Positions 1-5,876 of a DNA stretch of 12,849 bases are shown here, piece after piece. The stretch is from an uncultured Phycisphaerales bacterium (GTDB lineage: Bacteria; Planctomycetota; Phycisphaerae; Sedimentisphaerales; Anaerobacaceae), in assembly GCA_937927975.1 (NCBI GenBank), contig CALEZT010000025.1, positions 1 to 12,849 of the forward strand. Direction: 5' to 3'. Below the pieces are notes generated by a model, which made no database searches, was not told the DNA's origin, and saw nothing but the letters and a program-made list of their open reading frames with translations. Every line of letters starts with the position of its first letter. Position 1 is the first letter of the stretch. Position numbers and translations under genes: made by a program.

Positions 1-645
1 GTCGCGGGTCGCCTTCAAAATTTCAGATTTTGCAGGTGCGCCGAAAGGACACGATCCGTCACAGACTTCTGGCGACGATGGCACATCTCCCTCTCCAGTT
101 TCTTTCGCGACTATGTGTACATCCCGCTGGGCGGCAATCGCGTGAGCACACTTCGTTGGATCGTGAATCTTCTCGTGGTCTGGGGACTGACAGGAATGTG
201 GCACGGAGCGAGTTGGAACTTCGCCCTCTGGGGCTGCTACTATGGCGTCCTGCTGATCGGCGAGAGACTTCTCTGGGGTGGTCTGCTCAGTCGTCTTCCT
301 ATCGCCATTCAGCACGTGTACTCGATGGTGGCGGTCCTGCTGGGGTGGGTCTTCTTCCGTACTGAGAGTTTGTCGGTCTTGCCCGGCTGGATGACCGCTT
401 TGTTTGGTGGATATGGTCTCGGTAGCCTGGAGATGCTGAATGTTCTTGGTGTAATACATTTCTGGCCTTGGTTTCTAATCGCAGCGATTGTCTCTACCCC
501 CCTGCCGCAAGAGGGATTCAGACGGGTGGCTGCAGGACGTTTTGAGGCGGCAGGCCGTACTTTCTGGGCGACTTTCAGTTTGGTTTGGTCCACAATATCG
601 CTGGTCATGAGTGGGTTCAATCCATTCATATATTTTCGTTTCTGA
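1..645 (+). CDS. MBOAT-family O-acyltransferase (AlgI-like), 3' part
   Basis: Membrane-bound O-acyltransferase of the AlgI/DltB superfamily, which moves acetyl groups onto exported polysaccharides at the inner membrane. The frame is open from the left edge to TGA at 643-645 (214 codons seen); family members are usually about 450-500 residues, so the 5' half lies outside. From position 67 it reads FWRRWHISLSSFFRDYVYIPLGGNR-like sequence, the family's most conserved block. It is followed by GMWHGASWNFALWG, which carries the catalytic His, and then several hydrophobic helices. The first 20 codons fit the expected PxNFxxPY region poorly and have about three extra residues between NF and TDFW; a small indel cannot be excluded. 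It is the only convincing plus-strand gene and probably belongs to the host chromosome rather than the minus-strand block. The polysaccharide substrate cannot be told. Confidence 0.9.
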   Translation, partial: VAGRLQNFRFCRCAERTRSVTDFWRRWHISLSSFFRDYVYIPLGGNRVSTLRWIVNLLVVWGLTGMWHGASWNFALWGCYYGVLLIGERLLWGGLLSRLPIAIQHVYSMVAVLLGWVFFRTESLSVLPGWMTALFGGYGLGSLEMLNVLGVIHFWPWFLIAAIVSTPLPQEGFRRVAAGRFEAAGRTFWATFSLVWSTISLVMSGFNPFIYFRF

Positions 646-1094
646 CGAAGAATGCGGCCAAGCCTTGAAATGGATTGTGGTGAGGAGATGGTCGGGTTGA
701 TTGCTTCTCTTGTGAGCCTTCGGGAGTGGTTCGCTCCTTGTTCTGTCGGCTCGAAGCGATGTGTGCCAGGCGTTTTGGAGGGTCTGCGTTCGTTGTGCCG
801 CGAGGGCGATGGCGTCCGAATCGAAGCCATCGAACCGTCTGCGCGAGGGGGAGGGCCTTCTCTGCCCCTGCTCTACCGAGGTCTCCAGAACCTTGCGTGT
901 CAGCGTCGAGAACGCCGAGAGGATTGTCGGTGCGCGTGGACTCGACGTCGTCATCCAACCGAAGGGGGTCAGAATGCGGCGCGCGGCGCCAAAACAGGCG
1001 CAGCAGGCGTGCGCAATGGGATGCGGCGAAGCGCATACGAACCCGCACGACGGTCGCAAGAATGCGGATTTCGTCGTTATTGGCGCAGAAAGTG
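646..1094. other. 449-bp stretch without a convincing gene
   Basis: Several overlapping frames are open on both strands, as expected in GC-rich DNA, but none starts behind a good Shine-Dalgarno site or encodes a recognisable domain. No T-tailed terminator was found directly after the acyltransferase stop. It probably is spacer or decayed sequence on the host side of the element border. Confidence 0.5.
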
Positions 1095-1113
1095 GGTTCG
1101 CGCTGCGCGAACC
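1095..1113 (-). terminator. Perfect hairpin beside the tRNA-like 3' end (possible terminator)
   Basis: GGTTCGCG and CGCGAACC form an 8-bp perfect stem around a 3-nt loop, two bases beyond the 3' end of the tRNA-like fragment in the minus direction. The following minus-strand bases contain only a short TTT, so it is at best a weak intrinsic terminator. Its position suits the original terminator of the RNA gene whose 3' end remains here. Confidence 0.4.
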
Positions 1114-1115
1114 AG

Positions 1116-1140
1116 TGGAGGCGGGGGGATTCGAACCCCC
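1116..1140 (-). other. 3' fragment of a tRNA or tmRNA gene (probable attachment-site remnant)
   Basis: On the minus strand GGGGG-TTCGAAT-CCCCC forms a perfect 5-bp T stem with a consensus T loop (T54, T55, C56, A58). It is followed by CGCCTCC (positions 66-72) and A73. U70 with A73 fits a G3-U70 pair, as in tRNA-Ala and tmRNA. The upstream 60 nt do not fold into an anticodon arm, and no acceptor 5' strand (GGAGGCG or GGGGGCG) is seen nearby, so this is a 3' piece only. CCA is not encoded. Elements that integrate into tRNA or ssrA 3' ends leave exactly such a piece on the side facing host DNA; here the host-like acyltransferase gene is on that side. The identity as tRNA-Ala or ssrA is undecided. 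Confidence 0.6.
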
Positions 1141-1324
1141 GGAGGGCTGTTTTTGCAAGTGCTTGCTAGACAAGGAATTACGGTTCAAGTCCTGTCCGCA
1201 CGGGGACTTAAGAATTTCCCACCGTTTATCACCGTTGCTCAGGATTCTCTCTGTTTTGCTTTGAAATACTCCCGTTTTACTCCCGCGAGACATCCTCCAT
1301 TCTCTGCTGCGTAACCGTACGACT

Positions 1325-1543
1325 TCACCGTGTCTTGTCCCACGTCGAGACGTCAATGTTCGGAGTCGCTCTGCCACTTCGTTCCTTGCTTTTCACCCAT
1401 TTCTCCACGGCGCTCTCACTGAACCTCACTGAGGTACCAAGCTTGACGTAGGGTATATAGTCGAAGTGCACCCATCGGTAAATCGTCGATTTACCGACGT
1501 GCAGCTTCTGACTCAGTTCCTCTACGGTTAGCAATGGTTCCAT
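1325..1543 (-). CDS. Excisionase-like helix-turn-helix protein
   Basis: A 72-residue DNA-binding protein of the HTH_17/excisionase type. Residues 5-50 show the pattern TVEELSQKLHVGKSTIYRWV, then IPYVKLGTSVRFSESAVEKWV: recognition helix followed by the small beta wing. Such proteins direct excision or regulate integrative elements and usually sit next to a tyrosine integrase. The ATG lacks a strong ribosome binding site, unlike its neighbours. It lies between the primase-like gene (72 bp upstream) and the tRNA-like fragment (about 185 bp downstream), consistent with the edge of an integrated element. No integrase is found beside it. It could instead be a plain transcriptional regulator. Confidence 0.8.
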   Translation of the reverse strand: MEPLLTVEELSQKLHVGKSTIYRWVHFDYIPYVKLGTSVRFSESAVEKWVKSKERSGRATPNIDVSTWDKTR

Positions 1544-1569
1544 TTCAAAACACCATTCGTCGCTTGTCA

Positions 1570-1601
1570 GTCAGGCCACGTCCACAACACGGTGCCCTGA
1601 C
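1570..1601 (-). repeat. Imperfect inverted repeat between primase-like and HTH genes
   Basis: GTCAGGCCAC (1570-1579) and GTGCCCTGAC (1592-1601) pair at 9 of 10 positions with a 12-nt loop. There is no T run on the minus side, so it is not a classical terminator. It may be an operator for the HTH protein encoded just downstream or a transcript-stabilising hairpin. Confidence 0.3.
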
Positions 1602-1615
1602 GCAGGATGTTTTCC

Positions 1616-2689
1616 CTACGTGAACAGGCGAGGATTCCGCAGGTCATCCATCAGTTCCTTTATGCTGCAGCCGCCAGCCGGACAGAATGGCCGCAGGAGC
1701 GGATGACCACACTCGAACGCCGGATTCTCACCACCGAACGTCACAATCGCCCGGAGGCGGCCGCCCTGCTGGAGGCCATGGCGTTGATCAATGCGGTGGA
1801 TGTGGTACCACACCTCGTCTGGGCCGGCCCCCACGAACGGATAGAAGCCGGCGACGACATGACACGCCTCAATGACGCTGTCCTCGGACATTTCGGCCCA
1901 GTCAAGGCGTCTAACGCACGGCGGCACCACCCACCGGCCCAGCAGCTTGTCCCGTAGTTGCGACTGCTGTCTTGCCTGCTTCTCCTTCTCTGCGAGGGTC
2001 TCGGCAAACCATTCCGTGGCCTCTGGGACAGGTCGGCAGATCGCAAAAGAATCGTCGTTTCTTGGCCGGACCGAGATCGCGCCGACGGCCTGGGCGCTCA
2101 GATTCAGGAGTTCGTCCGCCGTGATGACGACGGCATAGCCCCCAGCGTCGGTGTTGAAGGTGTTCGGCAGCCAGACAAACTGCTGTTCCTTCGCGTAGGC
2201 GTCCACATCAACGTGGAGGCCATCGGCGTTCATCTGTCGAGCAAGATCGTAGTTGATCGTGAGTGCGTGCGGCGTGGGCCGAGCGATGAAGACCGACGGC
2301 GGCACCATAATTACGATCTCCGCCGGCGCGGCGGCGCCGGTGTTGGCTCGACCGTCGTCCTGGGCGACGAGGCCGCCGCCGGTGAAGATCAAATCAAGGG
2401 ATTCCGGCGGTATGCCATAGTTCTCGGCGAGATAGTAGACGACTTCCAGAGCACATTCTCGGGTCTGCTCCAGATTGCAGGACCTGACACGGAAGCAGAG
2501 GGCGTACACGCAGCGAGAAGACGGATCAGCCGACTCGTAGAAGGCGACGGACACCAGCAGATCGCGATTCCCGCGGCGAGCGCGGAGGGCATCAAGGGCT
2601 TCGGGGTCTTCGATACTGATCAAGACCGCCGTTTTCGTGCCCTTGGTCTTCACCATTCTGTATTGGAAGTCGTACTGTGCCATCGTCAT
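1616..2689 (-). CDS. Archaeo-eukaryotic primase-like protein with lost catalytic aspartates
   Basis: A 357-residue protein with the layout of a PriS core fused to a PriL-like domain. Residues 45-105 match the family pattern YESxDP...(PLY)FDIDSxNLE...YLxxxYGI...FSGG. Where active enzymes have F-D-x-D-S, this reads F66-R-V-R-S70, with both metal-binding Asp replaced by Arg; the conserved His after SGG is also not evident (T103-G-G here). The third motif region looks partly kept (DVDAYAKEQQFVWLPNT, D161/D163, then GGY). C-terminally, PPC258 and C327-GHPLLRPFC336-PAGGC341 resemble the four-cysteine Fe-S site of primase large subunits. Start chosen at the ATG behind AGGAG; its ATGA overlaps the upstream stop, which confirms it. 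Likely binds DNA or nucleotides without priming. The family assignment rests on motif reading only. Confidence 0.65.
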   Translation of the reverse strand: MTMAQYDFQYRMVKTKGTKTAVLISIEDPEALDALRARRGNRDLLVSVAFYESADPSSRCVYALCFRVRSCNLEQTRECALEVVYYLAENYGIPPESLDLIFTGGGLVAQDDGRANTGAAAPAEIVIMVPPSVFIARPTPHALTINYDLARQMNADGLHVDVDAYAKEQQFVWLPNTFNTDAGGYAVVITADELLNLSAQAVGAISVRPRNDDSFAICRPVPEATEWFAETLAEKEKQARQQSQLRDKLLGRWVVPPCVRRLDWAEMSEDSVIEACHVVAGFYPFVGAGPDEVWYHIHRIDQRHGLQQGGRLRAIVTFGGENPAFECGHPLLRPFCPAGGCSIKELMDDLRNPRLFT

Positions 2690-3105
2690 TGCCCTTCTCC
2701 TGATACCTCGCGTGCCGACAAGCCGTCGAAATCCTGCGGGGTCGGGACGCAAATTGGATGTTGCTCTGACTGTCCGGGCGGTAGGGGCACGATGCCCTCC
2801 ATCTCTGTCGGCGACGTCGGAACCCCTATGTTTCCCTCATCCCTTGTGGTGACGTGTTCTGGTATAGTTACTGTAATATATCCAGGATAATAGGGGTGTC
2901 TGCCGACTGGTCCGTAGATGAGGAATAGTACGAACAGGCCGACAAGACAAGCGGTGGCCAAGGATGTCATGCCCATGGTGACCACCACGCCATATACGAG
3001 ACCGCGGCGGTCCATGGATGCCAGCACCACAGCCAATACGACCAGGGCGGTGAGCATGAGGATCGTGAGGGCTACTGCGACGGACAATGCGTATTGCTCA
3101 AACAT
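2686..3105 (-). CDS. Two-TM membrane protein of unknown function
   Basis: 139 residues, family not recognised. Two long hydrophobic segments (about 8-30 and 36-64) form a hairpin joined by a short MDRRG turn, followed by a polar, proline-rich tail of about 75 residues. AAGGAG stands 8 nt before the ATG. It is the first gene after the upstream operon's terminator, and its TGA overlaps the primase-like ATG as ATGA, so the two proteins are likely translationally coupled and may act together at the membrane. Confidence 0.8.
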   Translation of the reverse strand: MFEQYALSVAVALTILMLTALVVLAVVLASMDRRGLVYGVVVTMGMTSLATACLVGLFVLFLIYGPVGRHPYYPGYITVTIPEHVTTRDEGNIGVPTSPTEMEGIVPLPPGQSEQHPICVPTPQDFDGLSAREVSGEGQ

Positions 3106-3254
3106 GCGATTCTCTCCTTGTTATTTGCGTTCACCATTTCTTAGCCGTGATTCCTTGTTGTTCGTGTAATCCATTTTGCCAGTTTCCGGCACAACCAGGC
3201 CGACACGCTGCTGTCGTGTCCCTGACTTTCGTGTGACGCGACCGTCGGCCTGGC
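3106..3254 (-). promoter_or_regulatory. Intergenic control region with inverted repeat and TCGTGT cluster
   Basis: It separates the terminator of the main operon from the membrane/primase-like pair. CCAGGCCGAC (3196-3205) and GTCGGCCTGG (3244-3253) are a perfect 10-bp inverted repeat 38 nt apart, enclosing a smaller GACACG/CGTGTC hairpin. TCGTGT occurs at 3162, 3214 and 3229 (again at 3290, and inverted at 3256). I infer promoter and operator sequences for the downstream pair. No good -35/-10 pair could be picked with confidence. Confidence 0.35.
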
Positions 3255-3259
3255 GACAC

Positions 3260-3293
3260 GAAAACGAGCCCGCCCCAGACAGAGCGGGCTCGT
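3260..3293 (-). terminator. Rho-independent terminator of the main operon
   Basis: On the minus strand ACGAGCCCGC pairs perfectly with GCGGGCTCGT (10 bp, 3284-3293 with 3264-3273, 10-nt loop), followed by TTTT. It starts 22 nt past the stop of the 92-residue gene and separates the long operon from the downstream pair. Confidence 0.8.
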
Positions 3294-3314
3294 GTGGCAG
3301 GGGAAACTATGGCG

Positions 3315-3593
3315 TTATGCCGGTACGCTTTCATCAAGGTCTTTGCGCTCCTTGAGTGTCGTGAACTCGTACGCTTTCTGGATCACAAGGATCAACTTAG
3401 GCAGGTCTTCCGGGAAATAGTACTCGCTGGTTTCATAGCCGCCGTCATCCCTGCGATAGCGTTTCTTGGGACGAATCGAGTAGCGCGAGACCTTCTGTCC
3501 ATCCTGCTGCATTTCGTTGCGCCAGACGCTTGCCGATATGAGACCGGCGCGGAATTCAGCTTCCGGCTTCTGTTTGTCGTTCTGTTGCGCCAT
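3315..3593 (-). CDS. Small conserved protein, possibly ssDNA-binding (PC4-like)
   Basis: 92 residues. FRAGLISASVWRNE near the N-terminus, a basic strand region (YSIRPKKRYRR) and a final EDLPKLILVIQKAYEF helix fit a widespread short family found in mobile and accessory DNA of bacteria and archaea. From memory that family reads FRAGxISATVWxNE ... sLxKxYkdkdGxWk ... DLPKxxLVLxKAYEyl. Four strands followed by a long helix recall the PC4/YdbC ssDNA-binding fold, but this is inference. AAGGAG lies 7 nt before the ATG. It is the last gene of the main operon, just before the terminator. The N-terminal QQNDKQKPEAE is a disordered lead. Confidence 0.75.
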   Translation of the reverse strand: MAQQNDKQKPEAEFRAGLISASVWRNEMQQDGQKVSRYSIRPKKRYRRDDGGYETSEYYFPEDLPKLILVIQKAYEFTTLKERKDLDESVPA

Positions 3594-3682
3594 GATGTTG
3601 CTCCTTTGATTGATGATTGGTGTTTGTATGAGTCATAGGCTCTTGCACGTCCACAGGGTAGGGGACCGTGCTCCTATGGCCG

Positions 3683-4111
3683 TCAGTCCCTCTTCGCCGG
3701 CCGGACCTCCTTCTCTGCTATGGTGGAGGTGTTGCCACCGTCGCCCGGCAGCTCCGGGATCGGTTCAAAATCGAAGTCCTCGCAGTTGTCCACAGCTTCC
3801 TCGCGAAGCCGGAAGCCGACGATACGATTGACGAGCTGCTTAGGATCAATGTGTGCCCCCACCTTGGCGTCAATGCCGGCAGCCACGAGGAGGGCCCAGG
3901 TGCGATTGTGCGGCCGGGCCGGCAGAGGGAGGAGGTTCACTGTGTGAACCCTGTCGAGTTCCCTGGGGTCCAGGTTGACAATCTCGACCCGCAGATGTTC
4001 GGGTGCGCCTTCGATGACTGCGGAGCGAATGCGTCCCGAATAAGGCCAATTCCTACGCACAGGCTCCCATTGCTTCAATTCAATCATGTGCATTCTCTTG
4101 CGACGAGGCAT
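3683..4111 (-). CDS. 142-residue protein, possibly OB-fold/DUF669-like
   Basis: Not firmly recognised. Residues 24-104 have the rhythm of small phage and element-borne OB-fold or DUF669-type proteins: a strand (YSGRIRSAVIEG), a second (LRVEIVNLDP), then PHNRTWALLVAAGIDAKVG, IDPKQLVNRIVGFRL. The tail (107-142) is acidic, then polar. A basic start (MPRRKR) precedes this. The ATG at 4109-4111 is chosen because AAGGAG stands 6 nt upstream; an open frame continues further upstream but reads through the previous gene. It is the penultimate gene of the main operon, beside the other possible ssDNA-binding protein, which supports a nucleic-acid role by inference. Confidence 0.7.
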   Translation of the reverse strand: MPRRKRMHMIELKQWEPVRRNWPYSGRIRSAVIEGAPEHLRVEIVNLDPRELDRVHTVNLLPLPARPHNRTWALLVAAGIDAKVGAHIDPKQLVNRIVGFRLREEAVDNCEDFDFEPIPELPGDGGNTSTIAEKEVRPAKRD

Positions 4112-4150
4112 GATGTGCTCCTTTTCAATATTGAGTTGCCTCTGAATGAG

Positions 4151-4181
4151 GGCGGGGAGAGAGTCGTCCCCCCTCCCCGCC
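4151..4181 (-). repeat. GC-rich intergenic hairpin
   Basis: GGCGGGGAG (4151-4159) pairs perfectly with CTCCCCGCC (4173-4181) around a 13-nt loop, in the 80-bp gap between the four-TM gene and the 142-residue gene. No T run follows on the minus strand, so full termination is unlikely. It may be an mRNA-stabilising or attenuating element that sets the level of the two downstream genes. Confidence 0.4.
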
Positions 4182-4191
4182 AAACCGGTGA

Positions 4192-4647
4192 CTACCTCAA
4201 CAGGGCGATCGATACCAGCTGTATGGCGATCAAGATGGAGGGCGCGGCGGTGGATGACAAGAAGGGGCCCATCCCGAGCATCTCGAAGGCGAGGCGGTCT
4301 GCTGCGCGAAGCGCGATGTTGACGCCAACGAGAGCGACGAGCAAGAAGATCGGCGCGGCCCACCGCGTGTGCCACACGCCGCCTTTCGCGGCGAAGCAAA
4401 CAGGGGCCAGTATGCGGACCGTGGCCGCGACCAGAAATCCTGCAATGACCAGGGCGACGAATCTGTCGCTGCATAGCAGGAATAAAAGACTCAGTGGACT
4501 ACTGATCGCACACGCCAACAGGATCGCCCCTGCGAGGGTGAACAGGACCTTCCTTCGCAGCAAGAAATGCGGCCTTCTCGGGACCACTACCGGCCATCTT
4601 GGACGGGATCGCCGATTCCGAGCACGGTATGGCAATCGGATACTCAT
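4192..4647 (-). CDS. Four-TM membrane protein of unknown function
   Basis: 151 residues, family not recognised. A strongly basic, proline- and arginine-rich N-terminus (first 33 residues) is followed by hydrophobic segments at about 34-58, 62-86, 97-113 and 134-150. The positive-inside rule suggests a cytoplasmic N-terminus. The chosen ATG lies 7 nt after the previous stop, behind GAGG, and the longer open frame upstream overlaps the preceding gene without its own signal. A likely membrane partner in the operon; no transporter or enzyme motif is seen. Confidence 0.75.
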   Translation of the reverse strand: MSIRLPYRARNRRSRPRWPVVVPRRPHFLLRRKVLFTLAGAILLACAISSPLSLLFLLCSDRFVALVIAGFLVAATVRILAPVCFAAKGGVWHTRWAAPIFLLVALVGVNIALRAADRLAFEMLGMGPFLSSTAAPSILIAIQLVSIALLR

Positions 4648-4654
4648 GCCGGCC

Positions 4655-4957
4655 TCAGTCGAAGATGTCGAGGAACCTTCGCAGTTGAATTCGGCTCGGC
4701 TCTGCCGGTGCTGCGGTGGCAACGGGTGCGGGCAGTTCCAGGTCCTCAACCTGTCGGGAATCGACCCACCTGGCCGGACGGCGAGATACGACAGGTTCCC
4801 GCTGGACACGGACCGCCAGAGCCGTGGCCCCGCGAACACCCTGGACTGCCCCCAGGGCCAGCGACTCGAGGATGGCGGCGGCAGGCGAAGGCCTCGTCAC
4901 CGTGCGCTGTCGGGGCCGCGACAGACTGCGGGGTGAACGAACGATGATGGTCTTCAT
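4655..4957 (-). CDS. Unrecognised 100-residue basic/proline-rich protein
   Basis: No family recognised. It starts MKTIIVRSPRSLSRPRQRT, is rich in Arg, Ala, Val and Pro, has no membrane segment, and ends in an acidic/hydrophobic LRRFLDIFD tail. GGAGG lies 8 nt before the ATG and the gene fits tightly between the E1-like gene (16-nt gap) and the four-TM gene (7-nt gap), which supports its being real. The position directly after an E1-like enzyme invites the idea of a modified substrate. It does not look like a ubiquitin-like fold and has no C-terminal di-glycine. Confidence 0.6.
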   Translation of the reverse strand: MKTIIVRSPRSLSRPRQRTVTRPSPAAAILESLALGAVQGVRGATALAVRVQREPVVSRRPARWVDSRQVEDLELPAPVATAAPAEPSRIQLRRFLDIFD

Positions 4958-4973
4958 GACAAGTACCTCCCTA

Positions 4974-5876
4974 TCACGGCACAGGATGGTTGCAGATAGG
5001 GCACTCAGGCCGTGACTGGACCCTATCAAGTTTTAGACCCGGACTGTCCGGGTTTACTGTTTCATCCAGGCGATTGCTGATATAGATGCGGTTCTTTGAG
5101 ACATCCCAACGTGGAATCCGCTGGCCGGAGATCTGGCTGGAAGCGAGGTCCAGGGCAAAGTTGGCCGCCGTGTTGGCGAGGGTCACGATGTCGCCGCTGG
5201 CGGAAGGCTCGCGGTCGAGACGCGTGATCTCGCGAGGACTGGAAATACCAAGCGTACAGCGAAGGCAACAAGTGACGTGCGGTATCGAGATCATGATGTG
5301 GCTGCTATGTCCCCGTGCGTGCATGGCCGCCTGCAACAGCACGACGAGCGGGTAGGCCAAATCCCCAACCCTGACGAGTTGCTCGGGGTCGTCAATAGCC
5401 AGCACCACGATCAGGCAGCGCCGAAACAGCGCTTTCAGGTCAGAATCAGCGAACTGGGCTACATTGCACGGGTAAGGACGCACCCGTGTGCCCGGGCGAT
5501 CCTCTTCGATTCTGCGTTTGAGGGCCTCGACCTTTAGAAGACCCAGATCCCGAGGGGTGTATGTGGTCCGGCCAGCAACGAGGTGCTTTTCCTCGACACA
5601 CTTGAAATCGACCACGTGCAGGATCACGCTGGCGACTGACAGGAAATGGGCGAGATAGCTGCCAACAGAGCCGGCTCCGAAGAGGATGATCTCCCGGCCG
5701 GACAAACGCTCCCAATCAAGTTCTACGGGGCTTGCAGCGGGCGGTTGTCCCGGTGCTTCCCGTGGAAGGGTTGCGTTGGCCCCAGCCGGCAGACGGGTTC
5801 TAAGGTACCGTTCGACCCTGCTAACCTGCGGTTTGGCGAACCTGCCGTCGGGCAGCTTGACGTACCTGGGTCTCAT
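4974..5876 (-). CDS. E1/ThiF/MoeB-like adenylyltransferase-family protein
   Basis: A 300-residue protein of the E1/ThiF superfamily, whose members adenylate the C-terminus of ubiquitin-like or sulfur-carrier proteins. A 55-residue linker leads to REIILFGAGSVGSYLAHFL (nucleotide loop G67-x-G69-x-x-G72), then VVD90 and VEEKHLVAGR, DLGLLKVEALKRR (conserved Lys115) and LAIDD (161-162). Cys204-x-x-Cys207 and Cys292-x-x-Cys295 form the usual structural zinc site. The NLxRQ segment is altered (HLVAGR), and no obvious catalytic thioester Cys is seen. Start: the ATG overlaps the tubulin-like stop as ATGA, with AAGGA 7 nt upstream; an earlier in-frame ATG 42 nt upstream has less support. Partner E2 or Ubl genes are not seen. 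Confidence 0.85.
   Translation of the reverse strand: MRPRYVKLPDGRFAKPQVSRVERYLRTRLPAGANATLPREAPGQPPAASPVELDWERLSGREIILFGAGSVGSYLAHFLSVASVILHVVDFKCVEEKHLVAGRTTYTPRDLGLLKVEALKRRIEEDRPGTRVRPYPCNVAQFADSDLKALFRRCLIVVLAIDDPEQLVRVGDLAYPLVVLLQAAMHARGHSSHIMISIPHVTCCLRCTLGISSPREITRLDREPSASGDIVTLANTAANFALDLASSQISGQRIPRWDVSKNRIYISNRLDETVNPDSPGLKLDRVQSRPECPICNHPVP

Noticed and set aside
1183..1200. Plus-strand tRNA T-arm-like sequence (GGTTCAAGTCC)
   Set aside because: Only two of the five T-stem pairs form and no tRNA body precedes it. It may be part of an attachment region but is not a tRNA gene.
475..1377. 300-codon minus-strand open frame next to the HTH gene, considered as an integrase
   Set aside because: No tyrosine or serine recombinase motifs (no R..HxxR..Y). 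It reads through the tRNA-like fragment and into the acyltransferase gene.
1116..1543. Complete tmRNA gene ending at 1116
   Set aside because: The expected 5' part would overlap the HTH coding sequence. No pairing acceptor 5' strand or tag reading frame was found.
1958..2890. 310-codon plus-strand open frame
   Set aside because: Antisense to the primase-like and membrane genes, whose domain patterns and ATGA coupling show that the minus strand is coding.
3120..3200. Sigma-70 type promoter (TTGTGC, 17-18 nt, GATTAC/ATTACA) before the two-TM gene
   Set aside because: Only about half of the -10 consensus matches, so I could not support a precise call.
3131..3337. 68-codon minus-strand open frame
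   Set aside because: It crosses the terminator and the control region, overlaps the 92-residue gene, and has no ribosome binding site or domain.
3668..4936. Long plus-strand open frame of 422 codons
   Set aside because: It runs antisense to three minus-strand genes that each have a ribosome binding site and tight operon spacing. Its own product shows no domain and it has no clear ribosome binding site.
4655..5876. PRTRC-type (ParB-related, ThiF-related) cassette
   Set aside because: The E1-like protein is present, but none of the other PRTRC components (ParB-like, E2-like A, Ubl-like C) is recognisable here.
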